Program-made: the position numbers and the translations under genes | Source of the DNA: Heliorestis acidaminivorans | GTDB lineage: Bacteria > Bacillota > Desulfitobacteriia > Heliobacteriales > Heliobacteriaceae | Length of the DNA: 64,000 nucleotides | Direction: 5' to 3' | Assembly: GCF_008933955.1 (NCBI RefSeq) | Contig: NZ_WBXO01000009.1 | Location: forward strand, 1-64,000 | The notes under the pieces: generated by a model | Seen by the model: the letters and a program-made list of their open reading frames with translations, nothing else | Told to the model about the DNA's origin: nothing | Databases searched by the model: none | Shown: in pieces, positions 43,988 to 52,504 of the stretch | Numbering within the stretch: the stretch's first letter is position 1 | Layout: every line of letters starts with the position of its first letter

Positions 43988-44536
43988 ATGGCCTACAATC
44001 GCCTTAAGCGAGAAGAAGTCCTTCTTTTGGTCATTGATGTTCAGGAAAGGTTAGTACCAGCTATCGACAAAAAAGAAGTGATCCTGCGTAACATTGCAAT
44101 TTTGGCGCAGACAGCTCATAAGTTGGCCATACCTATCCTAATTACGGAACAGTATCCTAAAGGTTTAGGTACGACGGTACAAGAATTGCAAGAAGTGCTG
44201 GCTGAAGCAAAAGTCCTAGAAAAAGTCACCTTTAGCGCTTGCAACGAAGAATTACTGACAGAACTAGAGCAAGTAAAGCGCAAAGATGTTATCGTTGTCG
44301 GTACAGAATGTCACGTTTGCGTCTTCCAAACAGTACGAGATCTCCTAAACCAAGGTTACAGAGTTATTCTGCCTAGCGATGCTATTGGTTCTCGCAGAGA
44401 ACTAAACTACCAAAATGGTTTGGCTATGATGAAAGAATTAGGAGCGGAGATCTGGAATAGCGAATCAGTTTTTTTTGACTTACTAGAAAGAGCTTGTACT
44501 GATGAGTTTCGAGCTTTAGCACCTTTAGTGAAGTAA
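43988..44536 (+). CDS. Isochorismatase-family cysteine hydrolase
   Basis: This 182-residue enzyme has the family's catalytic triad: Asp in LVIDVQERL, Lys in EKVTFSA, and Cys in VVGTECHVCVFQTVRDLL. Its small size and lack of an aryl-carrier domain make it one of the nicotinamidase/isochorismatase-like hydrolases of unknown substrate. GGAGGGG at 43976-43982 supports ATG 43988. It sits just before the feo operon but is separated from it by a terminator. Confidence 0.88.
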   Translation: MAYNRLKREEVLLLVIDVQERLVPAIDKKEVILRNIAILAQTAHKLAIPILITEQYPKGLGTTVQELQEVLAEAKVLEKVTFSACNEELLTELEQVKRKDVIVVGTECHVCVFQTVRDLLNQGYRVILPSDAIGSRRELNYQNGLAMMKELGAEIWNSESVFFDLLERACTDEFRALAPLVK

Positions 44537-44572
44537 AAGAAAAGTTGAATAGCATATAATACAAACTAGCTT

Positions 44573-44608
44573 AAGCCACTTTTGCCTAAAGGCATTAGTG
44601 GTTTTTTT
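44573..44608 (+). terminator. Terminator before the feo operon
   Basis: AAGCCACT pairs with AGTGG and an inner TTGCC pairs with GGC(AT), followed by T7. It separates the isochorismatase-like gene from the iron operon. Confidence 0.75.
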
Positions 44609-44636
44609 CTTTAATACCAACTATGGAAAAAAGCTC

Positions 44637-44680
44637 TTTACAGAGCAGAAAAATGGGAATATAATTGAAAATGAGTATCA
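44637..44680 (+). promoter_or_regulatory. Promoter and Fur box of feoAB
   Basis: TTTACA (44637-44642) and a perfect TATAAT (44660-44665) are 17 bp apart. Directly after the -10, 44666-44680 reads TGAAAATGAGTATCA, which matches the 7-1-7 Fur consensus TGATAATnATTATCA at 12 of the 14 defined positions. Fur with iron bound there would block transcription start. Confidence 0.82.
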
Positions 44681-44738
44681 TATCTTTAATTATAAACTGA
44701 AAATTACAGTCATTATCACACTGAAAGGGGATGAGTAT

Positions 44739-44954
44739 ATGCCCTTGTACAACATAGATCAAAAAAGCAAATATGTGATTGAACAGATACCACAAGTAGG
44801 CTTGTTAAAATCTCTAGGATTACGTGAAGGAGCTACAGTTACAGTGCTTTCTCAACAGCCTTTAGGAGGTCCTATTGTTATCAAAATAGGGAGTCGCCAT
44901 ATAGCAATCGCCAAAGATTTAGCTGATCAGATCACAGTAAAAGAGACTAGTTAA
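44739..44954 (+). CDS. feoA: Ferrous-iron transport accessory protein FeoA
   Basis: This 71-residue SH3-like protein starts at ATG 44739, after AAAGGGGATG. It matches FeoA with LLKSLGLREGATVTVLSQQPLGGPIVIKIGS-type strands and the final HIAIAKDLADQITV. The open frame extends upstream to 44598, but that part overlaps the promoter and Fur box and is not coding. FeoA interacts with the cytoplasmic domain of FeoB, which is encoded 39 bases downstream. Confidence 0.93.
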   Translation: MPLYNIDQKSKYVIEQIPQVGLLKSLGLREGATVTVLSQQPLGGPIVIKIGSRHIAIAKDLADQITVKETS

Positions 44955-44993
44955 TCGATTCTATTCAAAGTACAAAGAAGGACTATTAAAGAG

Positions 44994-46766
44994 GTGACTC
45001 TGTTGGACTGCCATTCGCAAGAAGAACTACTTTTACCAGTACGAGCTGATGAAATAAGAGTGCTCTTAATGGGTAACCCCAACGTAGGTAAGAGTGTTGT
45101 CTTTTCCAAACTAACTAATAAAGAAGTATTATCTGCTAACTACACCGGTACTACCGTCGGTTTTACAAGTGGAAAAACAGAATACCGTGGTCAAGTAATT
45201 TCTCTGATTGATGTACCTGGTACTTACTCTTTAGAGTCTACATCGCCTGCTGAAGAAGTGGCGATTAATATGCTTGGCGAAGGTGCTCATCTGATTTTAT
45301 GTGTTCTTGACGGAACTAATCTGGAACGTAACTTAAACTTAGCCCTACAACTAAAACAATGCGATATTCCTATCGTTTTTGCTGTTAACTTTTTAGATAT
45401 TGCAGAGCGAGAAGGTATTTCCATCGATACAACAGCCTTAGCTCGTGAATTAGATGCGCCGGTGCTTCCGATTATTGCTATTCGCAATCAAGGTTTACAA
45501 GAAGTGCTGGATCAAGTTGTCAAGACGGCCAGTATTGAATTGAAATCTTGTAAACCTGATGGAAAGCCACAAAAAGAACAGTGGCAAGAGATAAGTCGAA
45601 TTGTAGATAAGGTTCTGAGGGTAGAGGAAAGGCAACCTACTTTTCGCCAACGCCTTGGTGATTGGATGCTTCGACCAATGCCCGGGTTGCCAATTGCTCT
45701 ACTCGTACTTTTAGTGGCTCTAGGCTTAGTCGTTGGTGGCGGTAAAGCTTTACGAGCTGTTTTTTTCTTGCCTGTTACACATGACCTAATCGTACCTGCA
45801 ATTAAGTCTTTTGTTGCTTTATTTGTGACGGAAGGACTTCTTTTTAACATATTAGTCGGTGAATATGGCGTTCTTGTGAAGATGATAGAATGGCCTTTTG
45901 CCTTGATTCTACCTTATATCTTTTTGTTTTACATTGTCTTGGCTTTTATGGAAGATAGTGGTTACATGCCTCGCCTAGGTGTGCTATTAGATAGAACTTT
46001 ACGCAGTATGGGTCTACAAGGAGGTAACGTAGTACCTTTATTTATGGGCTACGGTTGTGCTGTGCCAGCCATTTTAGGTACTCGAGCCGCAACGACCTAT
46101 AAAGAGCGCCTTATCGTAGCAACTTTAGTGTCACTAGCTATACCTTGTGCCTCGCAAACAGGTGCCTTTGTCGCCTTACTTGGAGAACGCTCCATAACAG
46201 TGTTAATACTGATGCTAATTATTTCTTTTGGTGCTCTTGTGGTGGCTGGTAATATTATGGGGCGAATAATTCCCGGAAAAATCGATCCTATGCTATTAGA
46301 GATTCCTAATCTCTTGCTCCCCGATCGGAAAGCTATTACTAGGAAGATATGGCTAAGAACAAAGAACTTTATGGTTGACGCACAGCTACCTTTGTTTTTT
46401 GGTATTGCTTTAGCCGCTCTTATGGTAGAAACGGGTGCTTTAGAGGTCTTTGGCGAATACATAAAACCTCTCGTGTCAGGTTGGATGGGCTTACCACCAG
46501 AAGCTAGCTTGGCGCTGGTGCTTGGTATTATTCGTCGTGAACTAGGTGTATTGCCTCTTTTGGAAATGGATTTAACTACACTACAACTATTAGTAGGTTC
46601 TGTTGTTGCTTTGTTTTACGTACCTTGCTTGGCTGTTTTTGGCGTACTATTTAAGGAATTTGGTGTCAAAGTTGCTGTGTATATCGTTGTCTTGACTATA
46701 ACCAGTGCCTTTTTCTTTGCTGGCCTAATTAATCAGGTAGGTTCCTTGTTACTAGGCTTTTTCTAG
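44994..46766 (+). CDS. feoB: Ferrous-iron transporter FeoB
   Basis: This 590-residue protein has an N-terminal GTPase domain (P-loop GNPNVGKSVVF, switch region NYTGTTVGFTSG, DVPGTYSLES) and a C-terminal membrane domain with two Gate motifs (MPRLGVLLDRTLRSMGLQG, GYGCAVPAILGTRA, IPCASQTGAFVALLG). The NKxD site appears as NFLDIAE, so guanine specificity may be altered, as in some short FeoB proteins. It imports Fe2+ under anoxic conditions. The 3' end forms a strong hairpin that overlaps the stop codon. Confidence 0.94.
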   Translation: MTLLDCHSQEELLLPVRADEIRVLLMGNPNVGKSVVFSKLTNKEVLSANYTGTTVGFTSGKTEYRGQVISLIDVPGTYSLESTSPAEEVAINMLGEGAHLILCVLDGTNLERNLNLALQLKQCDIPIVFAVNFLDIAEREGISIDTTALARELDAPVLPIIAIRNQGLQEVLDQVVKTASIELKSCKPDGKPQKEQWQEISRIVDKVLRVEERQPTFRQRLGDWMLRPMPGLPIALLVLLVALGLVVGGGKALRAVFFLPVTHDLIVPAIKSFVALFVTEGLLFNILVGEYGVLVKMIEWPFALILPYIFLFYIVLAFMEDSGYMPRLGVLLDRTLRSMGLQGGNVVPLFMGYGCAVPAILGTRAATTYKERLIVATLVSLAIPCASQTGAFVALLGERSITVLILMLIISFGALVVAGNIMGRIIPGKIDPMLLEIPNLLLPDRKAITRKIWLRTKNFMVDAQLPLFFGIALAALMVETGALEVFGEYIKPLVSGWMGLPPEASLALVLGIIRRELGVLPLLEMDLTTLQLLVGSVVALFYVPCLAVFGVLFKEFGVKVAVYIVVLTITSAFFFAGLINQVGSLLLGFF

Positions 46767-46785
46767 TAACAAGGACGTCCTTTTT
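46743..46785 (+). terminator. Hairpin at the feoB stop codon, terminator or attenuator
   Basis: TCCTTGTTACTAG (46743-46755) pairs perfectly with CTAGTAACAAGGA (46763-46775), 13 bp with a 7-base loop; the feoB stop codon lies inside. A T6 run follows after a few bases. A second small hairpin (AGTTCC 46816-46821 with GGAACT 46832-46837) comes before the next gene, so transcription into it may be reduced. Confidence 0.65.
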
Positions 46786-46855
46786 TAATATAACTTACTT
46801 TTACATAAGTCACATAGTTCCTGTTTATAAAGGAACTTTTCTATAAGGATTAGAG

Positions 46856-47539
46856 ATGATTCATCATTACGAAAAAAGGGGGGCTTTTCGCAATATGATG
46901 AAAATGAAACTTATTAGCAAACTGACACCCTTGGTAGAGCAGGTAGCATTACGCTCTTCCTGGATGTTTCGCTTACACAAAAAATATTATGAAGAAGTAG
47001 TAAGTAAAGAAATCCTGCTTGGTAGAATAACCAAGGAAGATAAGGTTCTCTGTATTGGTGGTGGACCTTTACCTTGTACAGCTCTAGAAATTGCCCAACG
47101 TACAGGTGCAAGGGTGGACGTTATTGATTGTGATCGAAGTGCTGTTTATTGTGCTAGAAAATTTGTTGAAAAGTTAGGGTTAACTTCACAGATAAAAATC
47201 TTTTGTGCTTCCGGTCAACATATAGATACATCACCTTATACCGTAGTTCATGTAGCCCTACAGGCTATGCCACAGGATGCTATCTTGCGCAATGTGTGGC
47301 AAGGAGCCCAAAAAGGCACACGTGTTCTTCTCAGATGTCCCGATGATATGAGGTTGTCTTTTTTTGACCAGGAGAAGAATCCCTATTGCATAGCCTGTTC
47401 CATAACGAAACAAAAAAAGGCTACCTTGAAAAAAACGATCCTTCTATTAAAAGGGAGAGAGCGCCTTGATGAAAGCGCTACTGTATGTGGTAGGACTGTC
47501 CATTCTGGCTTTCCTGCTCTGGTCGGTACCTATCAGTGA
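46856..47539 (+). CDS. Nicotianamine-synthase-like SAM-dependent protein
   Basis: This 227-residue Rossmann-fold AdoMet-binding protein shows LCIGGGPLPCTALEIAQ, VDVIDCDRSAVYCARKFVEK, YTVVHVALQAM and GTRVLLRC. This pattern resembles nicotianamine synthases and their bacterial relatives (GxGPLP, DxDxSA, late LLR), which join aminobutyryl groups from AdoMet to make metal chelators. The Fur-controlled feoAB operon upstream fits a role in metal handling. An ordinary methyltransferase remains possible. The start may be ATG 46856 or 46895, the latter with AAGGGGGG upstream. The 3' end overlaps the next gene by about 70 bases. Confidence 0.65.
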   Translation: MIHHYEKRGAFRNMMKMKLISKLTPLVEQVALRSSWMFRLHKKYYEEVVSKEILLGRITKEDKVLCIGGGPLPCTALEIAQRTGARVDVIDCDRSAVYCARKFVEKLGLTSQIKIFCASGQHIDTSPYTVVHVALQAMPQDAILRNVWQGAQKGTRVLLRCPDDMRLSFFDQEKNPYCIACSITKQKKATLKKTILLLKGRERLDESATVCGRTVHSGFPALVGTYQ

Positions 47540-48458
47540 ATTAATTGATACTTTGAAAAGCATGGATCGCACTTTGCTTTTTTTCGCCTCTTTGTTGCAG
47601 ATATTTACGGTAGCTTTAATAGCCTTGCAGTGGTATATCTTTGCCAAAAAAATAGGCGGAAAAGTTACTTATCTAGATATGGTACATATGAATTTAGCAG
47701 GTACTTTTGTCGAGTCAATAACTCCAGCTATGAAAGCAGGCGGTGAAGGAGCAAAGATCTGGCTTTTATGTTCGAAAATGCGCTTTAGTTTGTCGCAAGC
47801 TGTGGCTTTATTGACCTTGCAAAAAGCGATTAGCATTGTTCCTTTTCTGCTCATTAGTGCCATTGGCTTATCTTGGCTTATGCTTAATCACAGAGTGGAA
47901 GGCTTGCAGGGGCAGATTTTTTTGGGAAGCTTTCTTTTTCTTTTAGCAACAACGGGCTTGATCCTTCTTTTTTTGCTTATCCCAAAGCAAATGATGGCAT
48001 TGCTTGAACGTATACCTTTGTCAAAAGGAAGGAAAGAAAAAGCTCTTGCTGGCATTGATGCTTTTCGTCAGGCTATTGCAGAAACTAAAGGGGACCAGGC
48101 TATTTGGATGGGGCAAGGTGCTCTTTCTATTTTTATCTGGCTTCTTTACCCAGTGAAAGCCTATATTGTTGTGTTAGCTTTTGATGTGCCTATCTCTCTA
48201 GCCCTAATTGGCGTTATAACTTATCTTGCTTACATGGTTGCGATGCTTCCTTTGTCACCTGGTGGAATTGGTACTTTTGAAGGAGCTATGGTACTACTGT
48301 TGAGCTCTTTTAACATTCCTTTGCAAGAAAGCCTAGCCCTTGCCGTAGCTATACGCTTTGTTACCTTTTGGCTAGTCTTTTTGATCAGCGCTATCTATCT
48401 GGCTAGTCATAAAGTGTGGAACTTGTTACAGAATTTGCGAAAGCCAATTGTGTCATGA
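47469..48458 (+). CDS. Lysylphosphatidylglycerol-synthase-TM/flippase-like membrane protein
   Basis: This 329-residue protein has about eight membrane helices of the MprF-N/UPF0104 (flippase-like) family. Typical motifs are AGTFVESITPAMKAGGEGAK and the late LPLSPGGIGTFEGAMVLLL. There is no synthase domain. Such proteins move lipids or lipid-linked compounds across the membrane. The start overlaps the nicotianamine-synthase-like gene, so the pair is translationally linked and may act together, for example in export of the product or membrane adjustment; that is speculation. Confidence 0.85.
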   Translation: MKALLYVVGLSILAFLLWSVPISELIDTLKSMDRTLLFFASLLQIFTVALIALQWYIFAKKIGGKVTYLDMVHMNLAGTFVESITPAMKAGGEGAKIWLLCSKMRFSLSQAVALLTLQKAISIVPFLLISAIGLSWLMLNHRVEGLQGQIFLGSFLFLLATTGLILLFLLIPKQMMALLERIPLSKGRKEKALAGIDAFRQAIAETKGDQAIWMGQGALSIFIWLLYPVKAYIVVLAFDVPISLALIGVITYLAYMVAMLPLSPGGIGTFEGAMVLLLSSFNIPLQESLALAVAIRFVTFWLVFLISAIYLASHKVWNLLQNLRKPIVS

Positions 48459-48600
48459 AATATTATTGCTAATTAAGAATAACCCTCGCTTGCTTTGATA
48501 TGCTCTTTTTGTGGAAGAAAAAGAGTGATAAAAAAATGCAGGTTAATGATGTGCTTACCTAGTAATTTCTTTTTCTCCTAGTTGGTTGTAGCATATCTTA

Positions 48601-48649
48601 TTGACAAGGGTTACAAAAAGCATTAGAATTCAAATGAGAATAAATATCA
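48601..48649 (+). promoter_or_regulatory. Promoter and Fur box of the 79-residue protein gene
   Basis: TTGACA (48601-48606) and TAGAAT (48624-48629) are exactly 17 bp apart, a near-ideal vegetative promoter. At 48635-48649, over the expected transcript start, TGAGAATAAATATCA matches the 7-1-7 Fur consensus at 12 of 14 positions. Confidence 0.82.
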
Positions 48650-48682
48650 CTCGTTATATTGGAAGGGGTGACATTTTTTACT

Positions 48683-48922
48683 ATGAAGGAGCTCTGCCAA
48701 CTTTACCGACAGGTAGGTGAACAGTTGGGTGTCCTTTCACAGGTGGCTGATCAGACCTATCTGTTAGCCAAAAAAGCAGAAGATGAAGTAACAAAAATGG
48801 GTTTTCAAGATGAAGAGATCGTTTCTATATCTAGTAACTTAAATGCTCTTAGCCATCAAGTTGCAGTTGTGGAAGAGAAGATTTACGAGCACTTGATCAC
48901 ACTAAAAGTAAATAAGCGATGA
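48683..48922 (+). CDS. Small helical protein with Fur-controlled promoter, unknown family
   Basis: This 79-residue protein starts at ATG 48683 downstream of GGAAGGGGTG (48661-48670); an in-frame GTG at 48668 and TTG at 48659 are less likely because they overlap the ribosome site. The sequence is fully helical: LYRQVGEQLGVLSQVADQTY, then KAEDEVTKMGF and a second coiled coil. It has no cysteine cluster or membrane segment. A strong promoter, a Fur box and two terminators mark it as its own transcription unit in the iron island. Confidence 0.7.
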   Translation: MKELCQLYRQVGEQLGVLSQVADQTYLLAKKAEDEVTKMGFQDEEIVSISSNLNALSHQVAVVEEKIYEHLITLKVNKR

Positions 48923-49019
48923 TCACTACATAATATTGATCAAGAAGCTATTCTTTTTTACTCCCCACATAAAGCTATCTTGATTCCAATACTTTTCAAA
49001 AAATGTTTGCTTTCTAAGA

Positions 49020-49105
49020 CTTGCTGTTCAGCAAGACTTTTTTTTATAGAAAAAAGCCTCTATCACAGGATGGGCATAACCAAAGTGCTGTGACAGGGCT
49101 TTTTT
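49020..49105. terminator. Double terminator between converging iron-island genes
   Basis: CTTGCTG pairs with CAGCAAG (49020-49035) followed by T8. About 15 bases further, AAGCC...TCACAG pairs with CTGTGA...GGCTT (about 49053-49104) with T7. They end the 79-residue gene and probably the minus-strand ATPase operon. Confidence 0.75.
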
Positions 49106-49156
49106 TCTTTTCCTTTTCTTACCTTTTATTTCACCTAAAGCATGCTCTCAGCAAAA

Positions 49157-49690
49157 CTACGCTCTCGGTGGCAAAGCCTTCGCAATCTCCCTTTTCACAG
49201 GTGAGGCTTTCGCAGGCAGAACAGCGGCAGTGAAAGCCTTGCGAGACTCCAAAATCCCTAAGCGGCGCAAGCGCGCTCGAATGATGGGATAGTGCTTTTT
49301 CAACAGGTAGGCAACAATACTCCACCAGAGCATATTGCCGATCCTCAAGCGAAAGAGCTTTCGATGAACCATTACTAGCACTACACCAGCGCCTACTTTA
49401 AGTAGAGCAAGAGCTGGCGTAGTTGTTGTTTTGCTAACATTGTTTAAGGCAAAAGTATCTTTCGGCGCTGATAACAAGGCTAGCAAAGCTTGTTCTGTAA
49501 TCTTTGCAACGTCGTACTTAATTAGAACGGTCTTAGAAAGAGCGTTATAATCTACCGACTGCACAGCAGAGAGCCTTTCCATCGATTCTAAGCGGTCGAA
49601 CCAAAGCGACTGCGGAGAAGACTCTAGGATTTGCAAACGCATGCGTCCTGGAATCTTATGCAGAATCTTCCATCTTAGCAAGGGAACCAC
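49157..49690 (-). CDS. HMA-like HxxPGRxR protein with hydrophobic segment (FezC-like candidate)
   Basis: This 177-residue protein starts inside the ATPase gene (overlap 35 bases). Residues about 5-75 form a ferredoxin-like HMA-type domain without CxxC, opening with KILHKIPGRMRLQIL and containing VQSVDYNALSKTVLIKYD. A hydrophobic segment (about 92-107, ALALLKVGAGVVLVMV) and a very basic stretch (KKHYPIIRARLRRLG) follow. The ATPase encoded just upstream has the same N-terminal motif. In ferrosome-type clusters an HMA-like protein accompanies the P1B-6 ATPase; the match here is by pattern only. Confidence 0.62.
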   Translation of the reverse strand: MVPLLRWKILHKIPGRMRLQILESSPQSLWFDRLESMERLSAVQSVDYNALSKTVLIKYDVAKITEQALLALLSAPKDTFALNNVSKTTTTPALALLKVGAGVVLVMVHRKLFRLRIGNMLWWSIVAYLLKKHYPIIRARLRRLGILESRKAFTAAVLPAKASPVKREIAKALPPRA

Positions 49691-51989
49691 CTCCCAGCTC
49701 TTTGCGACCTCCTTCTACATCAAGAGGATAGATTAGCAAACGACCTGAGTTTAAGACGACACCTAAAGTACTTAAGTTGTGAAGTAACGCGCCTGTTAGA
49801 GGGGAGATAATGTTCAAAGCACCAAGCAGAATTCCTGTAGCATTAATACCAACAGCAAAAGCGAAGTTCTGACGAATCACTTCCATGGTACGGCGACTTA
49901 AGATGACAAGTTGTACTACTTTGGTAGGGTCATCTCCTTGTAGTACAATAGGCGCTGTTTCAATGGCGGCGTCACTACCAGCTTGTCCCATTGCAATGCC
50001 TACATGAGCCGTTGCTAGGGCAGGAGAATCGTTGACACCTTCACCGACCATGGCTACTTTATAGCCCTGGTCTTGGTATTTTTTGATAATATCTACTTTA
50101 TCTTCGGGCATAAGACTACCGTGGCTGAGTTCGATACCTAGTTGACGAGAAATGATTGACACCGTTTCCGGATTATCACCGCTAATGATGGCCACATTTT
50201 CAATGCCTTCGGCGTAAAGCAGATCAATTGCTTCTTTTGATCTTTCACGTAATTTATCAACCACACCGATGAGACCTATTAAAGTTTTTTCATGAGCTAC
50301 ATAAAGAACTGTTTCGCCAAGGTTATGCATTCTTGTAGCTTCAAAATCAGCATGTTTGCGCTCAATACCTTCATCGTCCATCCAATGACCACTACCTACT
50401 AAGAGTGGTCGACCGTCAATAAGTACGCGGATTCCGTGTCCTATAACAACTTCATCATCTGTATGTTCTGGAATAATTAGCTCCATTTCTCGCGCTTTTT
50501 CGACTACAGCGTTAGCTAGTGGGTGATTAGAATGCAATTCTCCAGAAGCGGCCAGAGCTAATACGTTTTCTGGGCTGTAGTCGTTATGTACGCTAATGAT
50601 ACGGCTTACACGAGGACGACCTTCTGTCAAAGTACCAGTCTTATCGAAAAGAACCGTGTCAAGAGAGCCTGCTTCTTCTAAATAATGACCACCTTTGATT
50701 AAGATACCACGTCGAGCACCATTGCCCATAGCGGCACTTACTGCTGTCGGCGTAGCCAAACCAACAGCGCAGGGGCAGGCAATAATCAACATAGTCATAG
50801 CTCTTCGGAAATCGCGAGTAACAAAGAAAACAGCCAGAGCTAATAAGAAAGAGAAAGGAACAAAGCGCTCAGAAAAGCGGTCGGCAAAGTTTTGGATAGG
50901 CGCACGATGACTTCGTGCATCTTCTACAAGATGAATAATGCGAGCTAAGGCTGTATCATCTCCAACCTTAGTCGCCAAGACACGTATGTTACCAGTTTCA
51001 ACCATCGTACCGCTGAAAACACTGTCCCCAGGCTGTTTCATTCGTGGGATAGATTCACCGGTCATCATTGCTTCGTTAACAGCCCCTTGGCCTTCCTGAA
51101 CTTGACCATCTACAGGAATTTTAGAGCCAGGCTGTAGAACAACCACATCGCCAGGTACGATATCTTGTACTTGTACTTCTATTTCCACACCATTACGAAC
51201 TACCCAAGCTTTTTCTTCTTGTACTTCTAATAGCTCTCGAATAGCTCGGCGAGAACGTTCTAAAGTCAGAGTCTGAAAAAGTGTAGAAAGATTAACTAAG
51301 AAAACGACGACCAGTCCAGTAACACTTTCCCGTAAGAGCAGAGAAACGAGAGTGGCCATGCTAATTAAAAGATCGTTGTTTATCTTTTTGCCACTTAAAG
51401 CACTTAAGCCACTACGTAAGATAGGATAGCCAGCTACAATTGTTGTAAGGGAAGAAACAGTATGTACGGTACGACTGGCCGATAATATGGAAGGACCTAA
51501 GAAAAGCCTTTTTACACCAACCCAAAGCAAGATGGCACCTGTAAATACAGATTGGATAATCTGCCTTTTTAAAGGTAGCTCTTCAGGCTCTTCTGCTACA
51601 GGGCGACAACGGTTAGTTTTACATAGACTCTTGTTATCATCAGAGTTGTCTGTAGAACAAGCAGAGCCTAGGGAGTCCTTCGACTCATCTAAGCTATCTG
51701 TACTTGAAGAGGAAGCTTCAGCAAGAGCCGCCGTTAGCTCCAAGCGTATCAGCGTTTCCTTATCTAGATTTTTTAGCTTTAGTAATTCTTTTTTTATCTC
51801 TTCAAGTGGTACTATGGAAGGATCATATAAGACTAAAACATTACCAGAAGCAGAGCTAGCTGTAATTTGTTTTATTCCGCCATAGGAAGAGAAAGTCAGT
51901 TCAATCACTTTCGCTAATAAAGCATTACTCTGTAACCCTCGTAAGGACAGACGAACTCTTCCCGGCAGTTTATGAATAACTTCTACCAT
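49656..51989 (-). CDS. P1B-type metal-transporting ATPase (ferrosome FezB-like candidate)
   Basis: This 777-residue heavy-metal pump has an N-terminal HMA-like domain without CxxC (VIHKLPGRVRL, residues 4-14). A Ser/Asp-rich linker (about 90-130) precedes the first membrane helices. The actuator has MTGESIP. The metal-site helix has CPC (405-407), phosphorylation is at Asp449 (DKTGT), and the nucleotide domain has SNHPLA and SGDNPETV; the hinge reads GEGVNDSPAL. The last helices (GINATGILLGAL, LHNLSTLGVVLNSGRLL) differ from copper pumps. A Fur box upstream points to iron. The ordinary alternative is a Zn/Co/Cu exporter. Confidence 0.8.
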   Translation of the reverse strand: MVEVIHKLPGRVRLSLRGLQSNALLAKVIELTFSSYGGIKQITASSASGNVLVLYDPSIVPLEEIKKELLKLKNLDKETLIRLELTAALAEASSSSTDSLDESKDSLGSACSTDNSDDNKSLCKTNRCRPVAEEPEELPLKRQIIQSVFTGAILLWVGVKRLFLGPSILSASRTVHTVSSLTTIVAGYPILRSGLSALSGKKINNDLLISMATLVSLLLRESVTGLVVVFLVNLSTLFQTLTLERSRRAIRELLEVQEEKAWVVRNGVEIEVQVQDIVPGDVVVLQPGSKIPVDGQVQEGQGAVNEAMMTGESIPRMKQPGDSVFSGTMVETGNIRVLATKVGDDTALARIIHLVEDARSHRAPIQNFADRFSERFVPFSFLLALAVFFVTRDFRRAMTMLIIACPCAVGLATPTAVSAAMGNGARRGILIKGGHYLEEAGSLDTVLFDKTGTLTEGRPRVSRIISVHNDYSPENVLALAASGELHSNHPLANAVVEKAREMELIIPEHTDDEVVIGHGIRVLIDGRPLLVGSGHWMDDEGIERKHADFEATRMHNLGETVLYVAHEKTLIGLIGVVDKLRERSKEAIDLLYAEGIENVAIISGDNPETVSIISRQLGIELSHGSLMPEDKVDIIKKYQDQGYKVAMVGEGVNDSPALATAHVGIAMGQAGSDAAIETAPIVLQGDDPTKVVQLVILSRRTMEVIRQNFAFAVGINATGILLGALNIISPLTGALLHNLSTLGVVLNSGRLLIYPLDVEGGRKELGGGSLAKMEDSA

Positions 51990-51991
51990 AA

Positions 51992-52489
51992 CTAGGTATC
52001 GCCTTGTTCAGTGTTCTTTCCGTTCTTTGGTGTGTCTCCTGCTGAAGGAGCAATTTCTAGATGGCCTTGAGCTTTAATTGCGCCCTGATTTTCCACAATT
52101 GCGGAATTAGAAGGTGCTGTTGTTACAGTACTTGTTACTGAAGAAGTTTTTGTAGCATTTACTGACTCTACTTCATTGTTGACACTTTCCTGGCAAGATA
52201 CTTCTTGTTCTTGCTCAGTGGCCACTTTTTCTTGATAATGCTTAAACTGAGCTTCTGCCACAATATCTTCCACGTTTTCTTTCAGTTGAGCACCTTTAGC
52301 GACTGCTTTCTCAGTTATGTCAATAGCACCTTGAGTAACTTGTACAGCAAGAGGTCTAAGAGCTTTAGCTACGGTAGGAATGAGAGCAGTAGCTACTAAA
52401 GTAGCACCAACGCCTAAAGCAAAACCTTTACCACTTTTACTTCCCAACAAAGAAAAAAGTTGTTTACGCACACCATTTCCTTGATTCAT
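51992..52489 (-). CDS. Hydrophobic-helix protein heading the ATPase operon
   Basis: This 165-residue protein is 2 bases upstream of the ATPase gene and first in the minus-strand operon. Residues about 18-45 (SGKGFALGVGATLVATALIP) form a glycine/alanine-rich membrane helix. A long amphipathic helix (VTQGAIDITEKAVAKGAQLK) and a low-complexity Ser/Thr/Glu tail follow. It resembles the small DUF5132-like proteins often found beside HxxPGRxR ATPases. In fez-type clusters a hydrophobic scaffold protein has this place; identity is not proven. A Fur box lies 16 bases before its start. Confidence 0.6.
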   Translation of the reverse strand: MNQGNGVRKQLFSLLGSKSGKGFALGVGATLVATALIPTVAKALRPLAVQVTQGAIDITEKAVAKGAQLKENVEDIVAEAQFKHYQEKVATEQEQEVSCQESVNNEVESVNATKTSSVTSTVTTAPSNSAIVENQGAIKAQGHLEIAPSAGDTPKNGKNTEQGDT

Positions 52490-52504
52490 GAAAAAACCTC
52501 CCTT

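Noticed and set aside
44598-44738. N-terminal extension of feoA
   Set aside because: It overlaps the promoter, Fur box and terminator, and FeoA homology starts at ATG 44739.
49021-49233. Plus-strand open frame over the double terminator
   Set aside because: It is made of hairpin arms and T-runs and lies opposite the HMA-like gene; no ribosome site.
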